64,000 bases of DNA. It comes from Dendrocalamus latiflorus (Eukaryota > Streptophyta > Magnoliopsida > Poales > Poaceae). A model generated the notes under the pieces. It had not been told where the DNA came from and made no database searches. It saw nothing but the letters and a program-made list of their open reading frames with translations. Of the stretch, positions 34,769 through 47,280 are shown one piece after another; position 1 is the stretch's first letter; every line of letters begins with the position of its first letter. Both the position numbers and the translations under genes were made by a program. The stretch covers positions 37,880,744 through 37,944,743 of the forward strand of contig CM029609.1 of the NCBI GenBank assembly GCA_017311315.1. Reading direction: 5' to 3'.

Positions 34769-35484
34769 CTTAATTACACTTGTAGGGCAATATTTTGTCT
34801 GATAGAAATGCTTCAGATAATGTAACCCATGCATAATTTCAGCACAGGGAACAGAGAAATAATGTACACTGTACACTGTAGAGGAACTAGAGAAAGTGGT
34901 AGTCCCAATGTTTTACTCCCTCTAGTCACCCAAAAAAATCACCCTAGAATGCATGCAGTCATACCGCATAAATTTTGACCGAAGCTGTTATCTATAATTT
35001 GTATTTTAGATATACGACAAAATAGGTACAAGTAAATTTATCATGAAAAATACTTACATAGCATTATACTAACTTTTTTAAAAAAACATAATGATAAAAT
35101 TTAGTGGTCAGAGTTCTGTGCTAGACTGCTACATGAGGGAGGATCTGCAGTGCGAGCACCTACTTGTCAGCTCATCAGCACACTTGAGCTTCTGCTACAG
35201 AAGAAGGCATGCATCCTTGAGAAGCAATTACAGTTCAACAGCCGGCTGTTTTCATACCTTTAATCTGTCACAAACTGCCTGTAGTATGGCAGCATGTACT
35301 CCTACGTTCATACAGTACAAAGACATCGCAAACATTTGGTGAAACCAAAAATTCACGGTCCAAAGTTCGAAAGTGTGAGATATACATCGAAACTGTGCCT
35401 AAAATCAGTCATCCACTCATCCTGATAATTTGTATGCTGCTACCACTGGAAAAGTACTCTTATGTTGTGCAAAGCACATGAACT
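34769..35484. other. Shared 3' region between convergent FUT 1 and CCMH 1
   Basis: No further gene is seen. A decayed Stowaway-like MITE (starting TACTCCCTC near 34,914 and running to about 35,090) lies here; copy 2 (61,087-61,763) has the same sequence with an internal deletion of roughly 35 bp. The rest is the 3' untranslated sequence of the two converging genes. Confidence 0.5.
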
Positions 35485-37322
35485 TCACTTGCCCGGCCAC
35501 CACCACCTCCTTGTTGGCGGCGGCGGTGTAAGTATGTCTAGCATGGTCTCCTTCTCTCTTGGAGTCAGGGGAACCCCTCGGACAAGGTTCACAGCCATAA
35601 TATGAACATTAGTCCTTTGCCTGTGCTTTTGGTACGCCCAGATGCCAGCTGCCACACCACCCACAATGACCTGCACATAATTTATTAGATCAGGTCATGA
35701 AATGCCTTCTCTAAAAATTCAAATTGGCAACAAAAACGTTTTATTTGAGTTGGAAAGCTGGTAGCAAAAATATAATGATTCAAATCGAGATAAAGCACAT
35801 AAGGGAAATAATTACTGGAATTTTTTCAAGTGTTCATGTTATCATGTTCTATTACAGCATAGAAACGAGAATTTAATCAGCAAGAACAAAATTTGTTTGG
35901 ATCTTATTTCAGTATCACTATCAATGTAGAGAGATTAAGCTAAAACAAGAAATGAGCTGGAATGCTCGATGATTTATTAGTTTATTTGGAAATTAAAAGA
36001 TTGTGCTTCACGGCTTCATATTGACAACTATGCTAAATATCATATGAGCTTCAGCAATTTTGTTAATACTCCTTCAGACAACACATTTTACTGCAAAAGT
36101 TTGCGATGACACAATATGATCAGCTTCATCATGATTCATGAGACATGAGTTGAACAAATTATAGTTATTAAAACAGGACCGGACCACCGGTTGAACCCGA
36201 AAAAGCCGGAACCGGTGGCCTATGCAGTTTGGTTTGCTTCAAGGACCATCCCTGCAGTTGGACCTGGAAAAATCGGATGACCTGGGTGGGTTTTTTAGAG
36301 GAACCAGTGAACCGGGCGGTTTGATCGAACCGAACAGTTCTTGTGCAAGGAAAAATACATGGGAAGGAAAGAAAGAAGGAATGTGTGGCTGGCCTGGCCC
36401 AATACGTCCACGTGAAGAATGGGAGCTAGGGCTCACCTATAACACTAAGGCACTAACCAGCTGCCACCATCTGACTCATCTACACATCGCCTCCATGGTT
36501 TCAACCTCTGTAGCACGGACACGTGTCAAACCGCCGTATCCGTGTCCGACACCGTGTCAGACACAAATACGACACGGACACGTCTTGGACACGTGTCGGC
36601 GATTTATCGGCCGATTTTGGAATTAATTTTAATTATTAAAATTCTCGATACGTGTCGGACATAGTAAATATATGAGTCGGACACGGCCTGGACACAGCCG
36701 GCCCAGGAATGGCCCAGGACACGGCTGGCCCAGGCCGGCCCATACCGTGCAGCGTTGCCCTAACCCTAACCATAAGCACCGATTCCTCCCGGCTCCCAAG
36801 TGCCTCATTCCCATCGGCCGCTCGCGCTTCTCCGCATCGGCCGCTCATGCCGCCGCCCGCTCCCGCCGGCTCCCGCATCTCGCCGCTGCCCGCTCCTGCC
36901 AGCTCCCGCACCTCTCCGCCGCCTCCATCTCCTCACTCACATCTCTTCTATCACCACCGACTATATCTCCCGCATCTCGCCGCCGACTATATCTCCCGCG
37001 TCTCGCCGCCGACTACATCTCCCGTGCGCCACCGGCTCCCGCATCTCCTCCCGTGCACCGCCGACTTGAAGATTTCCGTCGTGCGCCGCCGGCTTTCTCC
37101 CACACGCTGCCGCATCCCCGCTGCTGCCTCCCCAACGTCCCTGGCACCGAGGTATCATCTCCCAGGTTAATGGAATTCTTATTTCTGGAAATAATATTCA
37201 CATCAACAATTGTCGTCAGGATTAACAAAACAATTCATGAGGTACATATTCCGAGTATACACTTTACAAATTATAAGTTTACAATTTACATTATTTCAGT
37301 TTAATAAGCATACGGAAACATA

Positions 37323-37376
<54 letters not shown>

Positions 37377-39431
37377 TTTAAATATACATAGCCGTGTCGC
37401 CGTATCGGTATTTTTGGGAAAACGGCGAATTCCTGTTTCGGTGTCATGTCGACGTATCCGTGTCCGTGCATCATAGATTTCAACTTCCAAGTTCTATCTC
37501 AGTCTCCATTCTCCATCTATCCCATCCTTCGCCTCCTCTCTTAGTAGACTGCAGTCTGCAGCAACCATCTAATAGGCCCAAAAACTTAAGCGCCATGCCC
37601 TTCAATCCGACAATGCATCCTGCACGGAGACAGGGACGTCCATGGCCGCCACCTCAAGCTCCACGCCGACCTCCTCATATAGTTCCTCTGTGATTTGCCT
37701 TTTTTTTCAACGGTCTGTGATTTACCTTGAATCAATTGTGTTGTTGGATTCGATTTATGATTTGCATATGTGCTGTTTTGATATAAGATTTGCCTTCTCT
37801 CATTCAACTTCTGCAATTGTCTAAATTTGTGTACTAAAAATTTGTTTAAAAATGATTGAAGTATTTTTAAAAATATTTTTCAGGGATAAAAATAATGTAC
37901 ATACAATTAAATACTAGTTTATCTGAACCGGTGGTTCAACCATTGGACCGGTAGTCCAACCAGTGAACTGGTGACCCGGCAGCTAGCCCGGTTTGAGCAC
38001 CGGTCTGGTTTCAATAACTAAGAAACAAACAGATAATATGCCAAAAAAATGCATTTAATGTTACTTTTCTAGTAAGTCACTTTTCTTTAAAGAAAACAAG
38101 TTTCAGGAGATGAGATGAAACTTTAGTTCACAAGGTGTAACATTGCAATCAAGTAGCCTGAGAAATGAAAGCATGAGCAGAATGTTCAAATCATTAAAGC
38201 TTACCGGAGATAACCATATTGCAGCAGTTTGAAGATCAAATTTAGGGGCATATAGAACTGTTTCTCCAAACTCATCTTCTAGTTTTTTGTAGATCACCTT
38301 ATCACTCTTTCCAGCTTTTATTTCATCACGAATCAGCTGAAAAAAGCAATAGCAACATTTTTAATTATAATCAGTGAAATTCCACTCATATATTGGCACG
38401 AGTTGTCCGACAAAAAAATCAATTATTTAAAATACATAAAACTAAGCCATTTATTTATGTTGAGATTAAATTTAGTTCCCGTAGCTAAATTAGTTACAGG
38501 TAGTAGGTGTAAGTAAACGTTTGTGCATCAGATAAACATTGTTCCGGTGCAAAAAAATGTATTATACATTAAGATAATGCAAAAAGCAAAAGAAGTATAT
38601 GAGAGTTGAAATAATCTGGTTATAGTTCAAATCATCTGATTACACTAGTGCATAATTTATCAACCAAGTTGCCAGAACTTTGTCGGTAAACAGAGACTCA
38701 TAATCTAAGAGCTTATTTGAAATGCAGGAATTATGCATTAAACAGCAGGAATCATACAAAAATCCCAAACTCCAAACAGGTCCTAAGCAAAAAATGAATT
38801 GTGGTTTTTCTGACACAAAAGTTATCATTCTGAAAGGGCATGCATCTGAAGATTGGAATGCTCTACAAAATTACTTCGGATAGACCTTAGATCAGCATAT
38901 TGCAGACATCAATACATCATTTGAAGTATTTTCATGCTCTTTTGCATTCAAATATTTGGTGCCTCTGAAAACCAGTAACTTATAAGAAATCAATGATCAT
39001 TTTGAATCAAACAGGTTTTATTTTACATCATCAATTCGTCAGGACAAGGTTTCACATGTAAGTGTTACCCCAATTAGAAGTGTTTCCAAGATTGAAGTCT
39101 TAGTTTTGATTTAGATCAACAAAGCATTGGTTGACGCTATGAATATTAAAAAACATACTAACATGAGCAAAGCTGATAGCTTCAGCTATCCAAAGCTAAA
39201 TAAAGCCTTGCCACCAAAAGTCTGACATCCAACTGAACCAAGAAGGCCAAGTAACTGAATCATTTAAAGGGAAATCGAAAGAACATGTACCTTTCTAAGC
39301 AGAATTGCAACGTCGGCTTGTGAATCTTCAATGGACTGGCTACCACACTCAGTGCATCGAACATTGTGGCTAATATTTCTAGCACGGGTTTCAACAATTT
39401 GTCGCTGCTTCACATCCTCTTCAGTGGCCAT
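35485..39431 (-). CDS. CCMH: Mitochondrial cytochrome c maturation protein CcmH, copy 1
   Basis: Three minus-strand exons, 39,431-39,291, 38,336-38,205 and 35,670-35,485 (all GT-AG, phase 0), encode 152 residues. The thiol motif RCTEC (residues 25-29, within NISHNVRCTECGSQSIEDSQ) is the CcmH redox site that keeps the haem-binding cysteines of apocytochrome c reduced. A membrane segment (WLSPVIVGGVAAGIWAYQ) follows, spanning the exon 2/3 join, then KHRQRTNVHIMAVNLVRGVP. Plant CCMH sits in the mitochondrial inner membrane in the haem lyase complex. The start MATEEDVK is preferred over an upstream in-frame Met (39,467) because it gives the usual plant N-terminus. The long intron 2 (2,534 bp) contains transposons. 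All key residues are present; probably the functional gene. Confidence 0.93.
36163..38023. mobile_element. Inverted-repeat element in CCMH 1 intron 2, present in both copies
   Basis: The ends TAGTTATTAAAAC and, reversed, TAGTTATTGAAAC frame a block whose subterminal parts are rich in ACCGG / CCGGT words (GACCGGACCACCGG at the left, CACCGGTCTGG at the right). The same block at about 62,922-63,808 in CCMH 2 shows it predates the duplication. I could not find a convincing target duplication, so the superfamily is open. In copy 1 it is enlarged by the nested insertion 36,506-37,477. Confidence 0.55.
36506..37477. mobile_element. 972-bp insertion in CCMH 1 intron 2, absent from copy 2
   Basis: Copy 2 reads straight through GGTTTCAACTTCC at about 63,258, whereas copy 1 has 972 extra bases between two copies of TTTCAAC (36,499-36,505 and 37,478-37,484; nine bases match with one mismatch). 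The insert's ends share inverted GCACGGACACG, and it is rich in CGTGTCCG words. Its middle (36,760-37,170) is a GC-rich, pyrimidine-rich block that could be captured sequence. A (TA)n tract lies at 37,329-37,376. A 9-bp duplication with one mismatch suggests a Mutator-like element; this is tentative. Confidence 0.65.
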
Positions 39432-42400
39432 GACAAAAGACAATGTGCTCAATATTACCGTAGCCAACTAGCTGTATGTAAGAACCTGAAGAAAGAAAGT
39501 GTGAAAGTCATCCTTATGTCCTTGGGCTACAAAATAAGGTTATCTACCTTCTAAATAAAAAGATATTAAAACTGTACTATGACAAGCAACTTAACTATCA
39601 AGCAAGAATGTATAATGTCTAATTGCTGGGATTACATGGCAAATCAAGTCTACCAGACAAAGGCCAACGCCCAAAGGAAACCAAGCTCTGAATACCAGAC
39701 AAAGGCCAAAGCCCAAAGGAAACCAAGCTCTGAATAACCTTGGCAAGGTTTTACTCAGCTCATGTATTGCCCCAAGCTTGAATATATTTTCTGCGCACGA
39801 TATTGCGGAAGTAAAATTGCCAAGAAAAGTATTTATAGGACTGAAAAGAAACAGTAGCAAATCTTGGTAGCAACCATCATCACATATAAATTACTGTAAA
39901 AGGAACAGTTTGAAAAAAAAATCACATACACAATATAATGTGAACAGAGAAAATTTCCTTCACTGCAGTATGCTTTAATGTTTTTTTGATAAAGCAATGC
40001 TGCAACTTATTTAAGCCCAGTCCAATACAATGGGAATTTCATATGTAAGCACACATGGCAGTAAATTTCAAAAATAAGCTGGATGCCTCATTGCTACAGT
40101 CCATATCGTTACTCATTGATGGTGTCCCTGCCATTGGACATTCCCAACATAAATTTGGAGTATGCCCATTAATTGACTCCACTGCCACAATCCTTAAGCA
40201 TCATGCCTTTAAAGATCCCCTTGCCCTGATCTCTCCCTCTCATGTCCCTAAACCACAATACACTCCAGTACATCACATTTCCACTAAAGGTGTACAGATG
40301 CTGAAAATTCATGAACTGCTTAAGGCCTGAGCGCAACTCTATTTTTAACTCATGTTTGGCTTAGCTCAAAAGAAAGCAAGGTGAGCTTACGCAAAACCTC
40401 CAACTCATTTGCATTCGCAGGTTGAGCTGACTCCGAGATTTGAGCCAACAGCCAAATCTTCATCTCAGTTATGCTTGTGAGCCAAAAGATGTGCCTATGA
40501 CAAGTGTGGGTCATAGGGCAAAGAAGGAAATGTGGTGTGATGAAATGGTGATTTCGAACCAAACACTGGGCACAAAAAGTCAACAACCTGACTAGGAATT
40601 AGAAAGTTTGTCTGTGAAAAAAGAAAAAAAAACCATTCATGAGACCTCGAATTCCTACTTTCCATCCTGCATCATGCCAGCAGGTCCCGCAAGTATAGTT
40701 TTCAACCAAACAACCTCTTGGAATAAGCATATGATAATTAGGGAATTATATATATTAACTGGGCAGACTCCTTTTATGCTAAGCGAGTACAAAAGGTCTA
40801 ATAGTTGCTAAGCATTAGAAGTTACTGAGTTGTTACACATGTCCCTGTTTTTACTCATATGCCAGAATTCACCAATCACAGTCTTATGCTTTATGCATGG
40901 TAACTTGCCAAATGAGATTTTGTTTCAAGTAACATAATAAGAAAAGTATAAAGTGCTGTAGTGGCATGCAAACTGTGCAGTGTACCTGGATTTTTTTTAG
41001 TGAAAGGTACAAAGTGCTCTACTCACATATTTCTTTGAAGACCAACAAGTCAGTCATTCAGTTACAAGCAGATAGTAGTAGTAAAGCTACAGTATCCCGG
41101 GTTACAGCCCTGAGAAACCGAAAAGAAACTAAAAATGAGTGGAAAATAAATCAAAGAGAAAAACTGTATGTTAGACAGAAAATAACTAGGCTGTATCCAG
41201 TGTACTTGTATTTGATTCTACACTGCATCATGTGCAAAAATAATTAATGAGCAAGAAGTAGAACATCCTTATCCCTCAATGATTAACATCCCAAACCAGT
41301 CTGAAGACACCAAGAATGAACCACTCCAGTGCTCTACTAGGAAGCCTACCAAATCCAGTGGCGGCTCCAGAAATGGATTACACCCGGTGCTGACTTATCA
41401 CTAACTAAAACTATCAGTAAACCGCAGTCGAATTAAAACATAGCAAAAGTAAATAGCAAGGTTGGCCCGAAGCCCTCCTACAATGATCCAATCCATCTTT
41501 CATCCAACTGTTCCATAACTTTGATTCCAAAATTTGAAAGTGCCATAAAAAAAAGGGAAGAAGACAAAGAAGCAGCATCCTATCCTGAATACAAGTCCAT
41601 TCCCAAATCACAAATAACCACCTCATCACACAGAAAAACTGAACCAAACAAAGGACTAAAAACTGAACCAAACAGAGGACTAACTATTGCGATCAGGGGA
41701 TTTACATGTAATCCTAATCATTAGGTAGCTTACTTTTCTTGGTTTAAGGGTAAACTCAAATGAACATACACGGATATGTAACACTCTAGTACAGTCCTCA
41801 TAACCTGATGCCGGTACAATAATATACATTCTAGCATGAGATTATGAATGAGCCCCAACAACGCGCCCACTGCCATCCACATCTGAAGACACTCCACAAT
41901 CCCACTGAGCCGGAGTTCGTCCGTGAGGAATTGGGCTCATGTGCAATCGATTAGAATAGCAATTTACGGACCTCGGTGGCATGGAGCGAAGAGCGGCCGA
42001 GTGGCGGGTGCACTGGAGACTGGAGTGGTGAGCGGCAGGCAGGCAGGCAGTGGCACCGAGCGGCATTAAGGAGGCACGGAAGCGGTGGCAGCCAGGAGCA
42101 CCGGGAGTGCGGTGGGCCGGCGGAGAGGCTGCGTGTGTGCGTCTAGGTTTAGGGCAGGGGAACCGCCCGGGACGGAGAGGCCGTGAGCGCTCGGTCGGTC
42201 TGAGGGGGTTGGAGAAGGAAAGAGGGATGTGCTTGGTCGATCGGGGCTTCTTAGACCATGCAACTTGCAGACTTGTTTGGGATTTGTGGTGGAATGGGTG
42301 ATTAATATGTACATTGTTTAATTTATAAATTTCACCTTAAGAAAATACTTCGTTTAAAAGTTAGATACTGTAGCAAAAACCAAAAGCCACCAGCTTCAGA

Positions 42401-42473
42401 GCAAAATAACAGGCCCGAAGAGAGATGCGTTGGGCTTTGGGTGGCCCAATCGGGGCTTCTTAGACTACACAAC
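39432..42473. other. Upstream region of CCMH 1, no supported gene
   Basis: The stretch is AT-rich to about 41,850, with a short direct repeat at 39,650-39,735 (ACCAGACAAAGGCCAA units). A GC-rich patch at 41,980-42,200 could be the CCMH promoter or a 5' non-coding exon, but no splice-linked exon can be proved. Bases 42,240-42,300 resemble the two flanks of the PIF element (42,450-42,476 joined to 45,866-45,900), so that element landed in a locally duplicated sequence. Confidence 0.4.
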
Positions 42474-43540
42474 TTATCGTGTGTTTGGTTCCTGGGATCA
42501 TGGGGGACGGGACAGATCCATCCCCAAAAACATAGCGTTTGGATCTGAGTCACTGAGATGAAATGGGATGGGATGGTTCCAAAACAGTGGAATTGGGGGG
42601 ACCGCGCCAGCCCCAGGAATCGGTGGGACGGGGGCCGTCCCTCATCCCCCAACGCCTCACATGCCGAGCGCGTGGGAAAAAATTCCCCTGCGGTCACCTC
42701 CTCAGCAGCTCCGCCCCTCCCGTATGTTCTCCTCCCTGTCATTCTGTTCTCCTCCCCGTCTGAGAAATCCTCCCGTCCCCTTCTCGATCTCAGGCCAGCG
42801 GTGGGCCTCCACGCCCGCAGAGGTCCAGCGGCGGCCGCTCGTCTCAAGGGAAAGCCAGGCGGCGGCGCATCACCGGCTGGGACGGGTAAAGTTGGCACAC
42901 ACAGCTCCTCCTCCATCCCGCCGCTCGTCACCTTCTTTCTCTCCTAGTGCGCGTGCCGCCGCTGGTTCTTGGGAGGGCGCGTGCGCATCAACATCAGGTG
43001 ATTTTCTGCCTTCTTGGGTTTGGATTTTTGCGATTCAGGTTTCTTTTCTTGGGTTTGGATCCAAGGATTCTTGCAACCGCGGGTTTGGCTTGATCCGTAC
43101 CTGATCTTCCACACCGGCGACGGTCTCCCTCAACCTCGGCACTCTCCCTCAATGTCAAGGACAAGCCAGGCCGGCGAGATCTCGGCTGCCTTGCAAGGTA
43201 TGGAAACCCTAGGACATGCCCTGTCTCTTGTGCAGTAAACATGTTGAGATTGAGATTGAGATGATTTTGTGCAGTAAACAATATTGAGATTGAGATGATT
43301 TTGTGCAGTAAACAATATTGAGATTGAGATGACTTTGTGCAGTAGTATTGATATTGAGCAGTAGTATTGATATTGAGCAGTAGACATCGATTTCCACTGT
43401 AAACTTGCTTGATTGTGCAGTTGACAATATGCAGCATGACACTTAACATATGCTTAGTTTTTTATTAAACTTGTTGCAACTAAGGTGGGAAATATCATGA
43501 CATGAAGACATGTTTTTTGTGTTTGCTTCATGTATTGTAG

Positions 43541-44370
43541 ATGGACAAAAGGAGAAAGCTTTTAATTTTTGCTGCTGCTGGATATATGGTTTTGGCAATG
43601 ATGGCCATGATTATTGAGTCTAGAAAACATAAACGGGATGCAAGGAGAGTAGGAATAACATATGGACCTATGGATGAAAGGGACAGGATGAGACTTGAGT
43701 ACCTCGACACCAAAATTTGGAAAGACGATACAACTTGTGTGAACATGCTAAGACTTAATAGAGCAAAGTTCTTTCGGTTTTGTAACCTTTTTAGGAATCG
43801 TGGTTTGCTTGAAGATGCCATCCATATGTGTGTTGAACAACAAGTGGCTATGTTTCTAAATACAGTGGGGCATAACCTTAGGAATAGATTAGTTGGAACT
43901 AATTTTGATAGATCCGAAGCAACGGTTAGCCGTTATTTTAACAAAGTACTTCGTGCCATTGGTGAGCTACGAGGGGAACTAATTAGGCCTCCTTCATTGG
44001 ACACTCCAAGCAAAATAGCAGGGAACCCAAGGTGGGATCCTTACTTTAAGGTGTGAGGCTCATCCCTACTTCCTTGTAGTTTCTGTAGTAATATAATCTT
44101 ATCTGACCCCTAATCTTTTTATGATTTTATTGAACACATAATAGGATTGTATTGGAGCTATTGATGGCACACATGTAAGAGCCTCTGTTCCTAAGGAAAT
44201 GGAACACTCCTTTCGTGGTAGGAAGACCTATGCCACTCAAAATGTAATGGCCGTTGTAGATTTTGATCTCCGGTTCACCTATGTCTTGGCTGGTTGGGAG
44301 GGGACGGCACATGATGCTCTAGTTTTAAAAGATGCTCTAAAGCGTGAGAATGGCCTTCGAGTGCCACAAG
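43541..44370 (+). pseudogene. PIF/Harbinger transposase (DDE_Tnp_4), C-terminus missing
   Basis: Exon 1 (43,541-44,050) encodes the N-terminal helix-turn-helix-like region (LNRAKFFRFCNLFRNRGLL ... VSRYFNKVLRAI). Exon 2 (44,145-44,370, after an AG) begins DCIGAIDGTHV, carrying the first catalytic Asp, and continues to AGWEGTAHDALVL, carrying the second. After RVPQG at 44,370 the frame runs into GTAATAG and unrelated sequence. The expected continuation, with the D-x-GY region and the Glu-containing R-x-V-x-ER segment (third catalytic residue), is absent before the Myb gene starts at 44,423. The enzyme is therefore probably inactive. Confidence 0.82.
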
Positions 44371-44422
44371 GTAATAGATTAATACTACCTCAATTGTCCA
44401 TAAAAATGTTGAATGGTAGACA

Positions 44423-45349
44423 ATGGATGACCATGTTGAAGGACTTGGGGGCACTAATGGCCATGCTACATGGACATCGGCTCAGTCAGCTTTCATGCTG
44501 ACTCACCTTGCCAATGTGGTGGCTGGTGGTGCTAAGACATCAAAGGGCTTCAAGAAAGTCCATCTCAATGCATGTGCTAGGGCTCTCAATGAAAAGTTCA
44601 GCACTATGCACACTGGTGAGCAAATCAAGAACCATTTGAAAACCTGGTCAAGGAAGTTTGCAAAGATAAATAGACTTAGGAAGCTGAGTGCTACTGGCTG
44701 GGATGAAGATAACTTCATTATCACACTTGATGCTGAGCACTACAATAACCATGTGCAGGTATACTTCAATACTTGGTCTGCTCATAATTGGGGCTTGCTG
44801 AAATTTATTTTTTTCATATCCTAGGATCACAAGGCAGATGCTGAGTATCTGAACAAGCCTCTAGACCACTATGGTGAGATGCAAACAATATTTGGCAACA
44901 GCATGGCTACAGGAAACTTTGCCAAGGACTCAAGTGCAGCTCTAGGTACTGAAGATGGAGGAACTGACACTGATGATGTTCCTGCACATGATGTGAGTGA
45001 TGGGAGTACTATTCCGGATAATCATGGGGCAACATCTTCTGCAAGCAAGACCAACAAGAGGGCCAGGATAGCTGAGATTGAAGACGATGGGCTGATTAGT
45101 GCTTTCAAAAGTGTAGGTGAGAACATTGCCAATGCTATAAAGATGGCCGCTAAACCTGAAAATGAATTGCCTGCAGACTTATTTGACCAATTGAAAAGCC
45201 TTCCTGGGTTTGATAAGACCCACATATCTTTCTACTTTGCTTATTTGGTGGCTAACCCTCACATTGGTAAGGCTTTCTACCTCCTGCCGTTCGAGCACAA
45301 GCTAGACTGGGTTGCAATGTTCATTAGTGAGAGGTTTCCAGGACAGTGA
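44423..45349 (+). CDS. Myb/SANT-like PIF accessory protein
   Basis: Two exons, 44,423-44,758 and 44,825-45,349 (GT-AG, phase 0), encode about 286 residues. The first carries the Myb_DNA-bind_3 domain: TWTSAQSAFMLTHLANVVA ... FKKVHLNACARALNEKF ... IKNHLKTWSRKFAKI. The second has an acidic linker (DGGTDTDDVPAHDVSDG), a basic patch (KTNKRARIAEIEDD) and a helical C-terminus ending ERFPGQ. In PIF/Harbinger elements this protein binds the element ends and helps bring in the transposase. The frame is intact. The start is the first Met in frame, 52 bases after the truncated transposase, so its own promoter may have been lost with the deletion. Confidence 0.78.
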
Positions 45350-45865
45350 AGGTGATTTGGAGGAGTAGGACATTTCTTTTGGTGGAACCACATATAACTA
45401 TGCACTGTGGTCTAATATTAGGAATGCTATAACTTATGTACTGTCTAATGTCACAAGCCTTGAACTTGCTATAATGTGTGGCTTGAATTCGATGTATTAT
45501 GTACGCCTTAGAGATAAGCCAAAAAATGTTTGATTATGCAAAAAGGTTCATTTATTCGACATAATTTGATTATGCAAAAAAACATCGGAGATGAGTTTCA
45601 TTCATTCTAGCAAATGTTTGATTCATGTGACAAAAGATGAGTAGCACAGAGGTAACCTTACCAAAAGGTCACCACACCTTCTGTCCTATCCCAATCCCTC
45701 TATCCAAACTGGTGATTGGGATCATTCCATCCCCTTTTATCCCCTCAACCAAACAGAAAACAGGATCGATCCCATCCCAGCAACCAAACAAGAACTGGGT
45801 TGGTTCCATCCTAGAAATAGGAATGGGTCCATCCCATCTCACCACGTCTCCAACCAAACACACGC

Positions 45866-47280
45866 TTAAAGACTTGTTTGGGATTGCAGTGGGATTGGAG
45901 GTGGAGATTACGAGATTTGTTTGGTTCAACCATACCTGTCCACTGGGCCGTGCCGGGCCGGCACGGCACGGGCCCAGGCTCGGCACGGCCCGTTAAGGCC
46001 AGTGTAATAAACGGGTCGTGTCGTGCCGGCCCGTGGGCCGCGGGGCAAGCCCAGGCATGGCCCGATGCCGTGCCGTGCTAGCCCAGGCACAGTTAAGGCT
46101 AAACGGGTCGTGCCGGCCCGGCCAGCCCGTTTAGTCGAAAAAAGAGAAAAAAAAATTAAGAAAATTGTAAAAAAAATTGTAGAAAATTCATAAAAAATAT
46201 AGAAAACTGTAGACATTGTTAATCATAAAAATAAATTTTTGCAATGACATAATAAGCTTTATTAACTTATTAAATTACATGGGATGGCTGCCTCATTAAA
46301 AACTTTACCAAGTAAAAACTCAACTTGAGAAAATCTTGGTAAAGAAAAAAAGAGTACAGGAAAATATTTCTAAAAAGAAAAATATTTTTTCACCAACAAC
46401 CAATCGTGCTCAGTAAGTTCAGGGTCTCTAACTTGGGTTCTACTAGAGGGTCATCGTTTCTTCGGCATCTCCAGTTTGTTGTACATGTGGACCTTCTGCG
46501 GATGGATATGCTTGTTGAAACGATTGCATATCCTCCGTCGAGAGGCCGAATTCGAAGAGTTGAAAATCGTAGTTCTCCATTAAATCAACTGCAAATTGAA
46601 ATAGTAAAGAACAATTAACTTACGATTAAACCAATAAATAATAGCAAAAAATTAAACCAACAAATAATAGCAAAAAATTAAAATAAGATAGCACTATTAC
46701 CTCCTTTGCAGCTCTCACAAAAATCTTTGAAGATTTTTGAACTTTCAGAATTTTGCCCGAATTTTCACCAAATTTGCGCAAACACTTTCGGATTTTCACA
46801 GCTAAACCGAGAGAGGAGAGATGATCCCCTATTTATAGAAAAAATTTCAGATTTTTTAAAAAAATTTTGCTATTGTTTTAATTGTTTACCCCCCAACGGT
46901 AAAAAACGGCTATTGTTTTGAATTTTACCGGGCGGGGTGTGCCGTGCTGGGCTTTTTTCTTTCTTACAAAAGCTGGATTTGAAAAGTAATTTAAATAAAA
47001 ATCTAAAAATATTATTAAATAAAATAATATTTTGATTTTTTTGTAAAACATCCTATCTCAAATTAATTATTTGGATTTATTGGGCTTTTTCTGTGCTTTT
47101 CTAAAGTTTAAAATCTATTTTGAAATTAAAAGGTATCTTAAATATAAAAATGCAATGCCAACTTTAGTTGAAATAATTTTACTAAGTCCAAAATAGTTTC
47201 AGGAATTTCTGTGAATTTTTCTAGAATTTTTGGAGTTTATTTGGTATTTTCTGAGTCTTTTTGAATTTCGTCGGTTTTTT
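45866..47280. other. Possible hAT-related fragment rich in GCACGGCCCG words
   Basis: Bases 45,940-46,135 are dense in GGGCCGTGCCGG / GGCACGGCCC words, and GTGCCGTGCTGGGC recurs at 46,937. Between them lies AT-rich sequence with short unconnected open stretches (46,406-46,618). Such words are common near the ends of grass hAT elements, but I cannot define both ends or a target duplication. Nothing recognisable is in 46,960-47,280 beyond AT-rich sequence. Confidence 0.3.

Larger units (their letters stand above)
42477..45865 (+). mobile_element. PIF/Harbinger DNA transposon
   Basis: The ends are inverted repeats, CGTGTGTTTGGTT at the left and its complement at the right, flanked by TTA on both sides (42,474-42,476 and 45,866-45,868), the standard PIF/Harbinger target duplication. 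It carries two plus-strand genes typical of the superfamily: a DDE transposase (here truncated) and a Myb/SANT-like protein. Bases 43,238-43,400 hold a short tandem repeat of TTGAGATTGAGATGA and TTTGTGCAGTA words. Confidence 0.88.

Noticed and set aside
36163..38023. Extra exons of CCMH in its long intron 2
   Set aside because: Exons 2 and 3 join perfectly in phase and give the expected protein; the intron content is transposon sequence that differs between the two CCMH copies.
41842..42066. A 74-residue minus-strand frame upstream of CCMH as a first coding exon
   Set aside because: The start Met at 39,431 already gives the usual plant CCMH N-terminus, and no splice link from this GC-rich patch can be shown. 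It may be promoter or 5' untranslated sequence.
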